Shown here piece by piece: positions 1-8,071 of a stretch of DNA of 31,904 bases; the stretch's first letter is position 1; every line of letters begins with the position of its first letter. This DNA is from Megasphaera sp. UBA1696. GTDB lineage: Bacteria > Bacillota > Negativicutes > Veillonellales > Megasphaeraceae. Under the pieces are notes generated by a model. It saw only the letters and a program-made list of their open reading frames with translations. It was not told where the DNA came from and did no database searches. The position numbers and the translations under genes were made by a program. The DNA lies in the NCBI GenBank assembly GCA_002319965.1, contig DCJQ01000014.1, positions 1 through 31,904 of the forward strand, read 5' to 3'.

Positions 1-53
1 AGTTAAACTGGTGGTTTTGATTGTCAGCCTTTTTGAGGGTACTCAAGAGATGC

Positions 54-87
54 AAAAAGCAGGACTGAGAGGCAGTCCTGCTTTTTT
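54..87. terminator. Bidirectional intrinsic terminator
   Basis: A perfect 9-bp stem (59-67 with 73-81) around a 5-nt loop is flanked by A-rich sequence on the left and six T on the right. It can therefore stop transcription from both directions. On the minus strand it lies just past the stop codon of the ion transporter gene. On the plus strand it would end whatever gene lies left of the window; positions 1-53 show no recognisable coding sequence. Confidence 0.85.
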
Positions 88-100
88 GTATTTCGTCGTA

Positions 101-1468
101 TTATAAGAAGAATACGAAGGTGTTGATGATGAATACCGGGATGAGGATGGCAATGGACCAGCCCATGTACCCGAAGAAGCTCGGCATTTTGATCTTATTT
201 TCTTCGGCAATGGATTTAACCATGAAGTTCGGTGCATTGCCGATGTAAGTATTGGCACCCATGAAAACGGCACCGGCTGAGATGGATTCCAACATGATTT
301 GAGAAACCGTCCCGACGGAGGTCGTGATGCCTTCTGTGGCACCCAGTGCCCCGGCAGTTTGCAGGAATACCAAGTATGTCGGCGTATTGTCCAGGAAGGA
401 CGACAAGGCGCCGGTAGCCCAGAACATCTGCCAAGGATTGTTCATTCCCAGTTCAGCCCCGTGGGCTTTGAGCAGAATTAAGGCAGGGATCATAGTGACA
501 AAGATGCCGATAAAGAGTTTTGCGACTTCGATGATGGGAGCATACGTAAATTCGTTGAGGTCTCGTGTCGATTTTTTTGTCGTCTTAATCGAGAGGAATG
601 CAGCGACTAAGATGATGATGATTTCAGCCAAGGTGGCATACGGGAAGACGATTTCGTCGTAAATATGGATGCCGGCACCGTTGGCAAAGAACGGATGCAT
701 TTCCGGCAGGAGGCCGTTGGCTAATACGCCGATGATGATCATGGCGATGAAAATAAGGTTATGAGCCCCTTCAAGACGGATCGGTTCTTTGCTGCCGGCA
801 GCAATGGCGTCATGAGGTGAGCGGCCTTCTTTTATTTCCTTATTATAAAAATGCTTATCCATCAGGGCAAAGATGGCAAACATGATGACCAGGTTCAGGA
901 GCAGAATCGGCAGGAGATGGAAGGTCCACGTAAAGGGAACGCCGCGCTGGAAGCCCATGAACAGCGGGGGATCGCCGAGGGGTGTCAGGCAGCCGCCCAT
1001 ATTGGCGACCAGGAAGATAAAGAAGACCATGAGGTGGACTTTATTCTTGCGCCAGGCGTTGGCACGAATCATGGGACGGATGAGCAGCATGGCAGCACCG
1101 GTCGTGCCGATCCAGCTGGCGAGAGCCGTGCCGATGAATAAGAGAAGACAGTTAACCTTCGTCGTTCCGGCTAACGTCCCGCGGACGGCAATGCCGCCGG
1201 CAACGACGAACAGACCCAGGAGAAGAACGATGAAGGGTATGTAGTCGAGGAGGACCGATTCCAGAAGGCGGAACCATGACTCACCGATGCCATAAGCAAC
1301 TGCAAAGGGAATAAGGAATAATAAAGACCAGGCAAAAGCTACGCCAAGCATGTGTTTTTCCCACCATTCCGGTCGAACGAGGGGAACGATGGCGATGGAT
1401 AGGAGCATCCCGGCAAAAGGAATGATACTCCATACGGGTAAGGTCGCGCTTACGAGTTCGTGTGTCAT
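101..1468 (-). CDS. NhaD / CitMHS_2-type ion transporter (sodium:proton antiporter or anion symporter)
   Basis: Polytopic inner-membrane protein of about 455 residues with 11-13 hydrophobic segments. It belongs to the ion transporter superfamily that includes NhaD Na+/H+ antiporters and the putative citrate carriers called CitMHS_2. Conserved features are the re-entrant type motifs GGCLTPLGDPPLFMGF in the first half and SSFLDNTPTYLVF in the second half, the latter matching the DNTPT signature of the family. An in-frame GTG at 1477 lies inside the Shine-Dalgarno sequence (AAAGGTGG). The ATG at 1468, five bases after it, is the likely start. The gene is monocistronic and ends in the terminator at 54-87. 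The transported ion cannot be told from sequence; Na+/H+ exchange or dicarboxylate/citrate transport are both possible. Confidence 0.85.
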   Translation of the reverse strand: MTHELVSATLPVWSIIPFAGMLLSIAIVPLVRPEWWEKHMLGVAFAWSLLFLIPFAVAYGIGESWFRLLESVLLDYIPFIVLLLGLFVVAGGIAVRGTLAGTTKVNCLLLFIGTALASWIGTTGAAMLLIRPMIRANAWRKNKVHLMVFFIFLVANMGGCLTPLGDPPLFMGFQRGVPFTWTFHLLPILLLNLVIMFAIFALMDKHFYNKEIKEGRSPHDAIAAGSKEPIRLEGAHNLIFIAMIIIGVLANGLLPEMHPFFANGAGIHIYDEIVFPYATLAEIIIILVAAFLSIKTTKKSTRDLNEFTYAPIIEVAKLFIGIFVTMIPALILLKAHGAELGMNNPWQMFWATGALSSFLDNTPTYLVFLQTAGALGATEGITTSVGTVSQIMLESISAGAVFMGANTYIGNAPNFMVKSIAEENKIKMPSFFGYMGWSIAILIPVFIINTFVFFL

Positions 1469-1477
1469 AAAAACCAC

Positions 1478-1712
1478 CTTTCTTAATCGTTACAAAAAAG
1501 TAAATTTATGTATGCTATAATTAACATTATATCATAAGAAAATGAAAGTTTATACTCTATTTTTACATTTTACACTGTCATTTAGGCTGAATTCGAACTG
1601 AGCTTTTAAAAATAAAGCGTTTTTTTCTAAATAATTTTTTTGCCAGGCAGGAATCGGCCGAGGGAGTGACGAATATATACTTAACGATAAGGCATTATAA
1701 GGAGGGATTCAT
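1478..1712. promoter_or_regulatory. AT-rich divergent intergenic region
   Basis: This 235-bp gap separates the minus-strand transporter from the plus-strand usp gene, so both promoters should lie here. It is very AT-rich. On the minus strand a TATAAT-like -10 occurs around 1527-1532, with no good -35 at standard spacing. No convincing plus-strand -35/-10 pair was found. No hairpin or gene was seen. Confidence 0.35.
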
Positions 1713-2159
1713 ATGAAGCAATATAATAACATCATCGTTCCGACCGACGGTTCGGTCAACTCGAAACGAGCTTTGGAACATGCCGTCGTCATTGCATCAT
1801 CTTTGGGCGCTATGATTACGCTGGTCTATGTTGCCAACATCGTCTCGGTCATCTCGAATTTTGACCAGATTCCCAATGCCAGCGGCTACGTAACCGAACA
1901 GGTTGCCCTGGACATGGAAGAAGAAGGAAAGGGGATCCTCGATGAGTTTGCCAAGGCGATTCCTCAAAACATCGAAGTCAAGAGCGTCTTTGAAGTCGGC
2001 TCGCCGGGGCCTGCTGTCTTGTCGGTAGCGAAGAAGTACAATGCCGATTTGATTGTCATGGGCAGCCGCGGCCTGGGACCGCTGAAAGGCTTATTCATGG
2101 GTTCGGTCAGCAGTTATGTCGTCACGCATTCGGTCTGCCCCGTATTAATCGTAAAATAA
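1713..2159 (+). CDS. UspA-family universal stress protein
   Basis: Small cytoplasmic nucleotide-binding protein of 148 residues, the usual length for a single-domain Usp. The N-terminus has the typical first strand and acidic residue (IIVPTDGS, residues 7-14). The C-terminal part carries the ATP-binding signature G-x2-G-x9-G-S (G117, G120, G130, S131), so this is probably an ATP-binding, dimeric type. The start is well supported by an AAGGAGGG ribosome-binding site nine bases upstream. The gene stands alone between the divergent transporter and a strong terminator at 2205-2243. Usp proteins help survival under growth arrest or stress; the precise role here is unknown. A link to the divergent ion transporter is possible but unproven. 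Confidence 0.93.
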   Translation: MKQYNNIIVPTDGSVNSKRALEHAVVIASSLGAMITLVYVANIVSVISNFDQIPNASGYVTEQVALDMEEEGKGILDEFAKAIPQNIEVKSVFEVGSPGPAVLSVAKKYNADLIVMGSRGLGPLKGLFMGSVSSYVVTHSVCPVLIVK

Positions 2160-2204
2160 CGGTGACGCAATGCCTTCATGGCCTTGTTCTGCCGCAGGCC
2201 GTGT

Positions 2205-2243
2205 AAAGGGTCTTTCAGGGATTATCCCTGGAGACCCTTTTTT
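2205..2243 (+). terminator. Intrinsic terminator after usp
   Basis: A nested hairpin: the outer arms AAAGGGTCT and AGACCCTTT enclose a second stem CAGGGA/TCCCTG with a short loop, followed by a run of six T. It ends the usp transcript. Confidence 0.88.
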
Positions 2244-2354
2244 CGCGCCGCCATGGCCGTTTGCGGTTGGCTTGTTTATAACGGATGAGGGGATGGTATT
2301 CTTTTTGGAATATGTAAAAATTTGACGGATGCCATAGGGAAAAGAGTCATTTTA

Positions 2355-2363
2355 TGATATACT
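2355..2363 (+). promoter_or_regulatory. Extended -10 promoter for the three-gene envelope operon
   Basis: The sequence TGATATACT is an extended -10 element (TGn plus TATACT at 2358-2363). No good -35 is present at 17 bp. Transcription would start near 2370, about 90 bases before the preferred start codon at 2459. The same TGn-TATAAT architecture recurs upstream of several genes in this window. Confidence 0.5.
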
Positions 2364-2458
2364 GAATAGACAGGTGTGCTTTTTTAGGAATGCCTGAAAT
2401 ATCACATTACGAAGGGTCCCGGAGTGCCTCGTTCCGGGATGGCGCCTGGGAGGCAAGT

Positions 2459-4261
2459 ATGAGACGGAATACCAATGAATGGCTGGACCACAAGGTCACG
2501 GACTGGGTTTCTAAAGGATGGATTACAGAAGAAGCCCGTGAAAAAATACGGAAATCTTACGGCAGGGATGAACAAAGAACTTCTTTTTTGACGCCCCTGC
2601 CTTTATATGCGTTTTTATCGGCACTGGGATTTGCAGCCGTTGTCATGGCCGTCATTTGGGGCCTTTCCCAATTATGGTACTACGTGTCGGTTCCGGCCCG
2701 CATGACCTTGGCCGGCGTGCTGCTGCTCGTGACTCAGGCCGGTGTAGGCCTGGCCATGTTTCAGAAACGGCAGGGCTCGGCGGCAGCTGAAGGGATTGCT
2801 CTTGTCCATTGTTTGGGCATTTTTGTCGTATTAGCCATGGCTGAACAGACTTTTTATATCGGCTGGGATGCGGCGTCCTACGTCATTACTTGTGCCGTAC
2901 TTTGTCTGCCTGTCGTCTATTTTTTATGCTCTGTTGCGGCTCTCGTCGTTTACGACTTGTCGCTCCTCTATTGGACGGCTTCCGGCGGTCCGGTGAATAC
3001 CTTTGGCGGAATGGGCCTCTTGTGGCTGCTTCTGCTTTTGGCAGTGCCTTTCTATAATACCTTAATCGGCCTTCGGGATGAACGGCGGCTGTCTGTTTTC
3101 TCGTGGGTCATGACGATTACCGTCTTCATTGCTTTTGGATTGGCCGCGCAGACGACGGAATACATTCCCTTCCTCCTTTTGGGAAGCTTGGCCGTTACGA
3201 TTATGCTGGTAGGTTATTCCATTGACATCCACCAGTCTTGGGGCGTGCCCTTCCGCTGGTTCGGACGGTTTGCCGCTGTCGGTTCGCTCCTCATTTCCTG
3301 CCTGCCCTTTGCTTGGGATGGGATTGCTCAGGTTCAGAATTTTCATTGGACGACCGATTTGGTTACGGTCCTCCTCTTTGTATCCATGGCAGGCATGATG
3401 ACCAAGACGGTGAAGAAGCGGTTGTGGAGCCCGGCTTTGTATGTGGTGATTCCCGTTATCCTGGCTTTTGAGACGATTCTCGTTCGATCGGCCCTATATT
3501 CGTCCATTCCCCTCATTCTTTCATCCCTGTACATCGTTGTCCTCGGTGTCTATGAAACGGCTCAGGGATTTAAGCCCGACCACCAGGCTCATCTTAAGTT
3601 CGGCATCGTCATTTTTGTCAGCGTGGTCCTGGCCTTCGTTTTCGGAACGCATTTTTCGCCGCTGGCGCCGATTTTGGCCATTATCGTCCTGGCTTTAATC
3701 GTATTCCAGTTCCGGCGGATGCAGAAAGATAAAAAAACAGCGACCCAGCGAGCTTCGCGCAGGGCAAAACTTCGCCATTCGGCAGCACGCGTCCGAAATG
3801 ATGATGCGCTAGCCGCTGAAGAACAGGCTCCTGAAGAGGAACTGCCTGTGTGGTATTCCCCTGAGGAAAACAAACCGGATGAAACGGTAGAAGAATGGAT
3901 GAAGGACGTCCGGATTCCGTCTCCGGCTGAGCTCGGATTGGGCGAATCCGGTATTGAAGCTTCGTCCGATACGAATTCGTCCAAGGCCGGCTCCGTACCG
4001 GCAAATACGACGGATTCACCGATGGTATTCACCCTGTCCGTACCGGCTGAAAGCACGGAAAATGACTTCGTACCGCCTCGTCAGGTTATTCGTGAAACGA
4101 CGGAAGCCGTGCCGCAGCAGATGGCCGTTTCCCAGGAAAAGGCCAAAGAAAAATCTCCGGCAGTTACAGAGTCGCCGTGGAGTCATATGAAACCGGAACC
4201 GAAACGCAAAAAACACTTTACCCAGTCGCCATGGTCCCATCAAGGAGGCAAGTCGGAATGA
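2459..4261 (+). CDS. DUF2157-family polytopic membrane protein with long disordered C-terminal tail
   Basis: Membrane protein of unknown function, about 600 residues from the preferred ATG at 2459. That start has a GGGAGG ribosome-binding site five bases upstream; an in-frame ATG at 2390 has a poorly placed one. A soluble N-terminal helix-rich segment (about residues 1-40, with the DUF2157-like pattern of a short helix followed by WITEEAREKI) precedes 10-12 transmembrane helices spanning about residues 45-415. The remainder (about 418-600) is hydrophilic and charged: a basic stretch next to the membrane, then a Glu/Pro/Ser-rich linker. It ends with two copies of SPWSH about 20 residues apart. 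The stop overlaps the next start (ATGA), so translation is coupled to a GDYXXLXY-like gene, the usual partner of DUF2157 proteins. Function unassigned. Confidence 0.8.
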   Translation: MRRNTNEWLDHKVTDWVSKGWITEEAREKIRKSYGRDEQRTSFLTPLPLYAFLSALGFAAVVMAVIWGLSQLWYYVSVPARMTLAGVLLLVTQAGVGLAMFQKRQGSAAAEGIALVHCLGIFVVLAMAEQTFYIGWDAASYVITCAVLCLPVVYFLCSVAALVVYDLSLLYWTASGGPVNTFGGMGLLWLLLLLAVPFYNTLIGLRDERRLSVFSWVMTITVFIAFGLAAQTTEYIPFLLLGSLAVTIMLVGYSIDIHQSWGVPFRWFGRFAAVGSLLISCLPFAWDGIAQVQNFHWTTDLVTVLLFVSMAGMMTKTVKKRLWSPALYVVIPVILAFETILVRSALYSSIPLILSSLYIVVLGVYETAQGFKPDHQAHLKFGIVIFVSVVLAFVFGTHFSPLAPILAIIVLALIVFQFRRMQKDKKTATQRASRRAKLRHSAARVRNDDALAAEEQAPEEELPVWYSPEENKPDETVEEWMKDVRIPSPAELGLGESGIEASSDTNSSKAGSVPANTTDSPMVFTLSVPAESTENDFVPPRQVIRETTEAVPQQMAVSQEKAKEKSPAVTESPWSHMKPEPKRKKHFTQSPWSHQGGKSE

Positions 4262-4932
4262 AATTTTCACCGCCTTTGCAGGGCATACATCTTTCTTTTT
4301 CGCCGGAAGGCCGTCATCGCTGGCTCGTCTTCGGGCTGGTCGTCTTGATTCAATTTGCCGCACTGGCTTATGTCGGCTGGCGCTGGCATAATATTTATGT
4401 CGATGGGATTCCTTACCAGTGGCGTGCGGTGCCGCGGTTAGAAATCTCTACTTTTGGGACCGATTACGTTCGCGTTGTGTTCCCGGAGGATACGACGCAG
4501 TGGCTCGATGAAACGCCGCCGGAAGTCGGTCAGCAAATTTACGTCGCCATCTCACGAGATGCATCAGGGCTCATGAAAGTGGAAGGAGCGTCAGCCTCTA
4601 AGCCCGATTCCGGCAGCGATTATATGCGTGCCGAAGTTGTTTCTTATGAGGATGGCCGCGTTCAATTCCAAGTCGGATTTGACCGCTACCGCCTGTCACC
4701 GGAAATGGCCGACGGTATCTACAGCCTTCGTACCGATGACAGTATCATCGCCAGTATCCGCATCAAGCGGGGAGAAGGCGTCATCGAAGGGATTTTTGTC
4801 AACGGCGTTCCCTTGGAGCAGCTCAGCAACGCGGCTGTTATGGATAAAGCTCGGGCCGAGAAGGCCGGACGCTCCCTGTTTGATCGGCCGCATCTCGTCG
4901 ATTCCGGGATGGTGCCGCCAAAAGAAGAGTGA
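4258..4932 (+). CDS. GDYXXLXY-like membrane-anchored protein
   Basis: Protein of 224 residues starting at ATG 4258, which overlaps the stop of the upstream gene and has a GGAGG site nine bases before it. It has one N-terminal membrane anchor (about residues 22-43) and a beta-rich extracytoplasmic domain. The stretch VPRLEISTFGTDYVRVVF (about residues 60-77) corresponds to the motif that names the GDYXXLXY family, here with T in place of the leading G. Later segments with aromatic and Gly residues fit the same family. These proteins commonly sit beside DUF2157 membrane proteins, as here, and probably form an envelope complex with them. No enzymatic residues are recognisable. The assignment is by motif and neighbourhood. 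Confidence 0.65.
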   Translation: MKFSPPLQGIHLSFSPEGRHRWLVFGLVVLIQFAALAYVGWRWHNIYVDGIPYQWRAVPRLEISTFGTDYVRVVFPEDTTQWLDETPPEVGQQIYVAISRDASGLMKVEGASASKPDSGSDYMRAEVVSYEDGRVQFQVGFDRYRLSPEMADGIYSLRTDDSIIASIRIKRGEGVIEGIFVNGVPLEQLSNAAVMDKARAEKAGRSLFDRPHLVDSGMVPPKEE

Positions 4933-4949
4933 CAGAAAGCGAGGAGTTT

Positions 4950-6263
4950 ATGAAAGGGTATTCAAAGATTGCCAGACTGGCTATGACCGTTATGCTGTTG
5001 GCTGCATTTATCCTCTTATCAGGATTTCGGGCGCAGACCATCATTCATGACGATGGCAGTGAAACACAAGATGTTTTGAAAGTATCGGCTACGGCAGAAG
5101 GGCAGCAGAGCTTGAAGGCCGATGCCGATGAGTTCCAAAAGCGCAATTATACCATCATGGATTATAGTAATGATAATGGCGAAGGCTTTCGGGCCATGAA
5201 GACCATTACCAATGACGGCGCCAGTCGGAGTTCCGTCGATCATATCGTCCATAAGACCCATGACGGCCTGTTTGCTTCGACGTATTATATCAATTATAAT
5301 TTCGATGCCAATAGCATTCAAAACCTTCGTCTGGGCGCGGCTATGCCGGAAAACGGTGTCGACTTGGAATATATGGTTTCCTTCCCGTCGGGGACGCAGG
5401 TTACCAGCAACAGCACCAAAGCTGATGACCAGGCCAGTACCTACTTGTGGCAGCTGTCTGATTCCCAGCCGTCTACGATAAGTCTGCAGGCGACGGTTTG
5501 GCATAAACTCTTCATCTATATGGCCTTGTTCTTAATCGGCCTGATTTTAATCATCGTCCTTATTATGGAACATCGCCGCAAAAGCGTCATCAGCTGGAAG
5601 CGGGCAGCCCAGATGCGCCGGTTTGAAATGATGCTCCTCTGTGTCCCCATCGTCATTTTGGGGTACATGGGTTATGAATACTACGTCGGCACTCATGTTA
5701 CGACGGCGTCGCTTGATAAAGTGGCTGAACAGCAGCAGGAAGAACTGCTGGAAAATCGTGAAGAAGATCGAAAGATGCAGGAAGCGGATGCTCGGAAACA
5801 GCGCAGTGGAGAATTGGCGGCAGCTCGAATTCGCAGCAAAGCCAGCGAGATTTCAAACGAACTGCGCAATTTGAAACGGCAGTACCGAAATGGGGCAGTC
5901 AGCGGCAGTTCGGCCCGCTCCCAGGCCCAAAGTCTGGCTCAGCAGGCAAGGGAAATGCTCAGCGGCAACACCGACTTGTCTCAGGCTGACCGCGATGTCT
6001 TGGAACAGCTCATTAACAGTGTCGTGTCCGAAGCGGAGTCCATCGGTGATTCCGCCCCGGCCGTGAGCCGGAGCACCGCGCCCGAAAGACAGCGCAGTGA
6101 TGCGGCTGAATTGGAACAAAAGAGTAAGTCCTCGACGGAAGACGAGGAAAAAGAATCGGACCGTGATTCTCGTTCCGATTTATCTAAGAGCCGCCAGTCG
6201 TCCGGACGTGATTCGGCTTCTGACAGTGACGAATCACAAGAAGCGGATAAGACTAATAAATAA
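4950..6263 (+). CDS. LppM-like secreted/membrane protein with coiled coil and Ser/Arg-rich tail
   Basis: About 437 residues from ATG 4950, which has GAGGAG three bases upstream. A GTG at 4929 would add an acidic stretch in front of the signal peptide and is less likely. Order: signal peptide or anchor (about residues 6-26), an extracytoplasmic domain starting with a DDGS-type segment reminiscent of the LppM/DUF3153 fold, a transmembrane helix at about 186-208, a second at about 228-247, a Glu/Gln/Arg coiled coil (about 255-330), and a low-complexity tail (about 365-437) of alternating Ser, Asp, Arg and Glu. The expected LppM lipobox cysteine is absent (the signal ends LLSGFRAQ). Third gene of the operon, following a 1-3 base overlap. 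Function unknown; LppM similarity is inferred from pattern only. Confidence 0.6.
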   Translation: MKGYSKIARLAMTVMLLAAFILLSGFRAQTIIHDDGSETQDVLKVSATAEGQQSLKADADEFQKRNYTIMDYSNDNGEGFRAMKTITNDGASRSSVDHIVHKTHDGLFASTYYINYNFDANSIQNLRLGAAMPENGVDLEYMVSFPSGTQVTSNSTKADDQASTYLWQLSDSQPSTISLQATVWHKLFIYMALFLIGLILIIVLIMEHRRKSVISWKRAAQMRRFEMMLLCVPIVILGYMGYEYYVGTHVTTASLDKVAEQQQEELLENREEDRKMQEADARKQRSGELAAARIRSKASEISNELRNLKRQYRNGAVSGSSARSQAQSLAQQAREMLSGNTDLSQADRDVLEQLINSVVSEAESIGDSAPAVSRSTAPERQRSDAAELEQKSKSSTEDEEKESDRDSRSDLSKSRQSSGRDSASDSDESQEADKTNK

Positions 6264-6318
6264 TAGATATTTTTTGGTAAGTTTTTTCATTTAAAGTATT
6301 TCCTATTTATCGAAAAGA

Positions 6319-6327
6319 TGGTATGAT
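6319..6327 (+). promoter_or_regulatory. Extended -10 promoter of fprA
   Basis: TGGTATGAT is an extended -10 with TATGAT at 6322-6327 and a weak -35 (TTTCCT, 6299-6304) at 17 bp. The leader of about 60 bases contains a short hairpin (CAGCA at 6350-6354 with TGCTG at 6361-6365) just before the ribosome-binding site. Confidence 0.5.
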
Positions 6328-6391
6328 AGGAACGTGATAATTGACGTTACAGCATAGATGTGCTGGTACTATTTAAGGAGGTTATACATAT

Positions 6392-7627
6392 ATGCATTGT
6401 GTAGAAGAAATTAAAAACGGTATCTATTGGATGGGATGCAACGACTTCCGGACGCCATTATTTGAACGGATTTTCCCGATTCCGGAAGGTATTTCGTACA
6501 ATACCTATTTCATCGATGATGAAAAGACGTGCCTCATCGATGCTATGGATAAATCCTGCCGTGATGAATTTCTTGAAGATGTAGAATACTTGCTCAAAGG
6601 TCGGAAACTGGACTACTTCGTCCTCCAGCATATGGAACCGGATCATGCCAGCTCGGCATTGGCTCTCTTGGAAAAATATCCGGAAGCTAAAATCGTCGGT
6701 CAGCCGTCGACATTCAAGCTTTTTGAACAGTTCTTCCGCACCCCCATGCCGGATCGCTATATGACTGTTAACGAAGGCGATCAGCTGAAGCTGGGCAAGC
6801 ATACCCTGCAGTTCATCAAAGCTCCTATGGTCCACTGGCCTGAAGTCATCATGACGTATGAAGTAACGGATCATTTCCTGTTCAGCGCCGACGCCTTTGG
6901 TCACTTTGGTACTGTCGGCAACGTCTTTGCCGACCAGGCTGACTTTGAAGAAAACTACCTCGATGAAGCCCGCCGCTACTATGTCAATATCGTCGGAAAA
7001 TATGGCCCGCAGGTCATGAACGTCCTCAAAAAAGCTTCGAAGCTGCAGATTGACTTCATTTGCCCGCTCCATGGCTTCGTCTTCCGTACGCCCGAAACGA
7101 TTAAATACATCGTTGACAAACACCTGCATTGGGCACAGCACGTACCGGAAAAGAAAGGCGTCGTCATCGCTTTCTCTTCGATTTACGGCAATACGGAACG
7201 AGCTGCCTGCGTGTTGGCGAATAAATTGAGCCGCCGCGGCGTTCGCGATATTCGCATGTACGACGTTGCCAAAATCCATGCTTCTTACATTACGGCCAAG
7301 GCTTGGGAATACAGCCATCTGATTTTGGCGGCACCGACGTACAACTTGAACCTCTTCCTGCCCATGGAAAGCTTCCTTCACGACTTGAAGACCCTCATGT
7401 TCCAGAAGCGCACCATCGGAATCGTCGCCTGCCACAGCTGGGCTTCGGCTGCGTATAAGACCATGGCCGACTACGTAGAAAATGAATTTAAATGCTGCGA
7501 ACTCCTTGAACCGACGATGGACCTGAAATCGTCTCTTCATGACGACCAGGAATGCCTGATGGATGAATTAGCCGATAAAATGGCAGAAAGCATCGAACAG
7601 TATCCCGATCCGAAAACCTTACTCTAA
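6392..7627 (+). CDS. fprA: Flavodiiron protein (FprA, class A)
   Basis: Cytoplasmic oxygen and/or nitric oxide reductase of 411 residues, the usual length of a two-domain flavodiiron protein without a fused rubredoxin. The N-terminal metallo-beta-lactamase-like domain (about 1-250) carries the complete diiron ligand set: H80-x-E82-x-D84-H85, H148, D167 and H227. The flavodoxin-like domain (about 255-405) has the FMN phosphate loop SSIYGNT at 262-268. It would receive electrons from rubredoxin or another reductase encoded elsewhere and reduce O2 to water or NO to N2O, protecting the anaerobic Fe-S enzymes encoded nearby. ATG 6392 follows an AAGGAGG site. The gene is monocistronic with its own extended -10 promoter and terminator. 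The substrate preference (O2 versus NO) cannot be read from the sequence. Confidence 0.95.
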   Translation: MHCVEEIKNGIYWMGCNDFRTPLFERIFPIPEGISYNTYFIDDEKTCLIDAMDKSCRDEFLEDVEYLLKGRKLDYFVLQHMEPDHASSALALLEKYPEAKIVGQPSTFKLFEQFFRTPMPDRYMTVNEGDQLKLGKHTLQFIKAPMVHWPEVIMTYEVTDHFLFSADAFGHFGTVGNVFADQADFEENYLDEARRYYVNIVGKYGPQVMNVLKKASKLQIDFICPLHGFVFRTPETIKYIVDKHLHWAQHVPEKKGVVIAFSSIYGNTERAACVLANKLSRRGVRDIRMYDVAKIHASYITAKAWEYSHLILAAPTYNLNLFLPMESFLHDLKTLMFQKRTIGIVACHSWASAAYKTMADYVENEFKCCELLEPTMDLKSSLHDDQECLMDELADKMAESIEQYPDPKTLL

Positions 7628-7689
7628 AAGTTGATAAACGAGCTGTCCCATCATGAAAAAAGCTTTTTGGGCCGCTTTACGATTCACAG

Positions 7690-7724
7690 GCTGTCCGTTT
7701 CATAGCGGGCAGCTTTTTTTCTTT
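7690..7724 (+). terminator. Intrinsic terminator after fprA
   Basis: An 8-bp stem (7690-7697 with 7706-7713, one G-T pair) is followed by seven T, a C and three more T. It closes the fprA transcript. Confidence 0.85.
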
Positions 7725-7785
7725 ACCGATGCGAACATTTTTTCGAAAAATGCCCTTGTCTGCCTTTTAGGAGGGCGGGCCGATG

Positions 7786-7794
7786 TGGTATAAT
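7786..7794 (+). promoter_or_regulatory. Extended -10 promoter of the 51-residue ORF
   Basis: TGGTATAAT is a perfect extended -10 with TATAAT at 7789-7794. Transcription would begin near 7801, downstream of an in-frame ATG at 7783. This argues for translation from ATG 7822 instead. Confidence 0.6.
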
Positions 7795-7821
7795 GGAAAA
7801 AATACGATAGGAGGTGGTACG

Positions 7822-7977
7822 ATGATCATTCGTGACGATAGTGCCAAGAGCGGCGATAAGCATGAACAGGACAAGGCCCGCAGCAACGGTGAAGAACTTA
7901 AAATCGATTTGGGACGGGACCTGACCGAAGACGAACAGAAGATATTTGAAAAACTGCGAGAAGGTTTGAATTTATAA
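7822..7977 (+). CDS. Small hypothetical acidic protein (51 aa)
   Basis: Unrecognised small protein of 51 residues. ATG 7822 has a strong GGAGGT site seven bases upstream and lies about 20 bases after a consensus extended -10 promoter, so it is probably a real gene. The longer in-frame start at 7783 would fall before the predicted transcription start. The protein is highly charged with no hydrophobic segment. The second half (residues 29-51, around LGRDLTEDEQKIFEKLREGLNL) looks like an amphipathic helix. It sits just upstream of the radical SAM gene but has its own promoter. Function unknown. Confidence 0.65.
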   Translation: MIIRDDSAKSGDKHEQDKARSNGEELKIDLGRDLTEDEQKIFEKLREGLNL

Positions 7978-8071
7978 GGGATAAGGGACTGCTTGAGAAA
8001 GCCCATGCTTTCGTCGGGCAGTCTCTTTTGAACCTATAAGGGCTCCCGCTGCGTGAGGAGGCGAGAAAATC

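Noticed and set aside
1..53. Possible end of a gene from outside the window
   Set aside because: No coding frame with a plausible ending could be supported in so short a stretch; only the bidirectional terminator that follows hints at a plus-strand gene to the left.
2390..2458. Longer N-terminus of the DUF2157 protein from ATG 2390
   Set aside because: AGGA abuts the ATG with no spacing, whereas ATG 2459 has GGGAGG at five bases and gives the usual DUF2157 N-terminus.
4177..4257. Longer N-terminus of the GDYXXLXY-like protein from ATG 4177
   Set aside because: It would overlap the DUF2157 gene by 85 bases and put a basic stretch without a signal ahead of the membrane helix. ATG 4258 has a proper site and the standard ATGA overlap.
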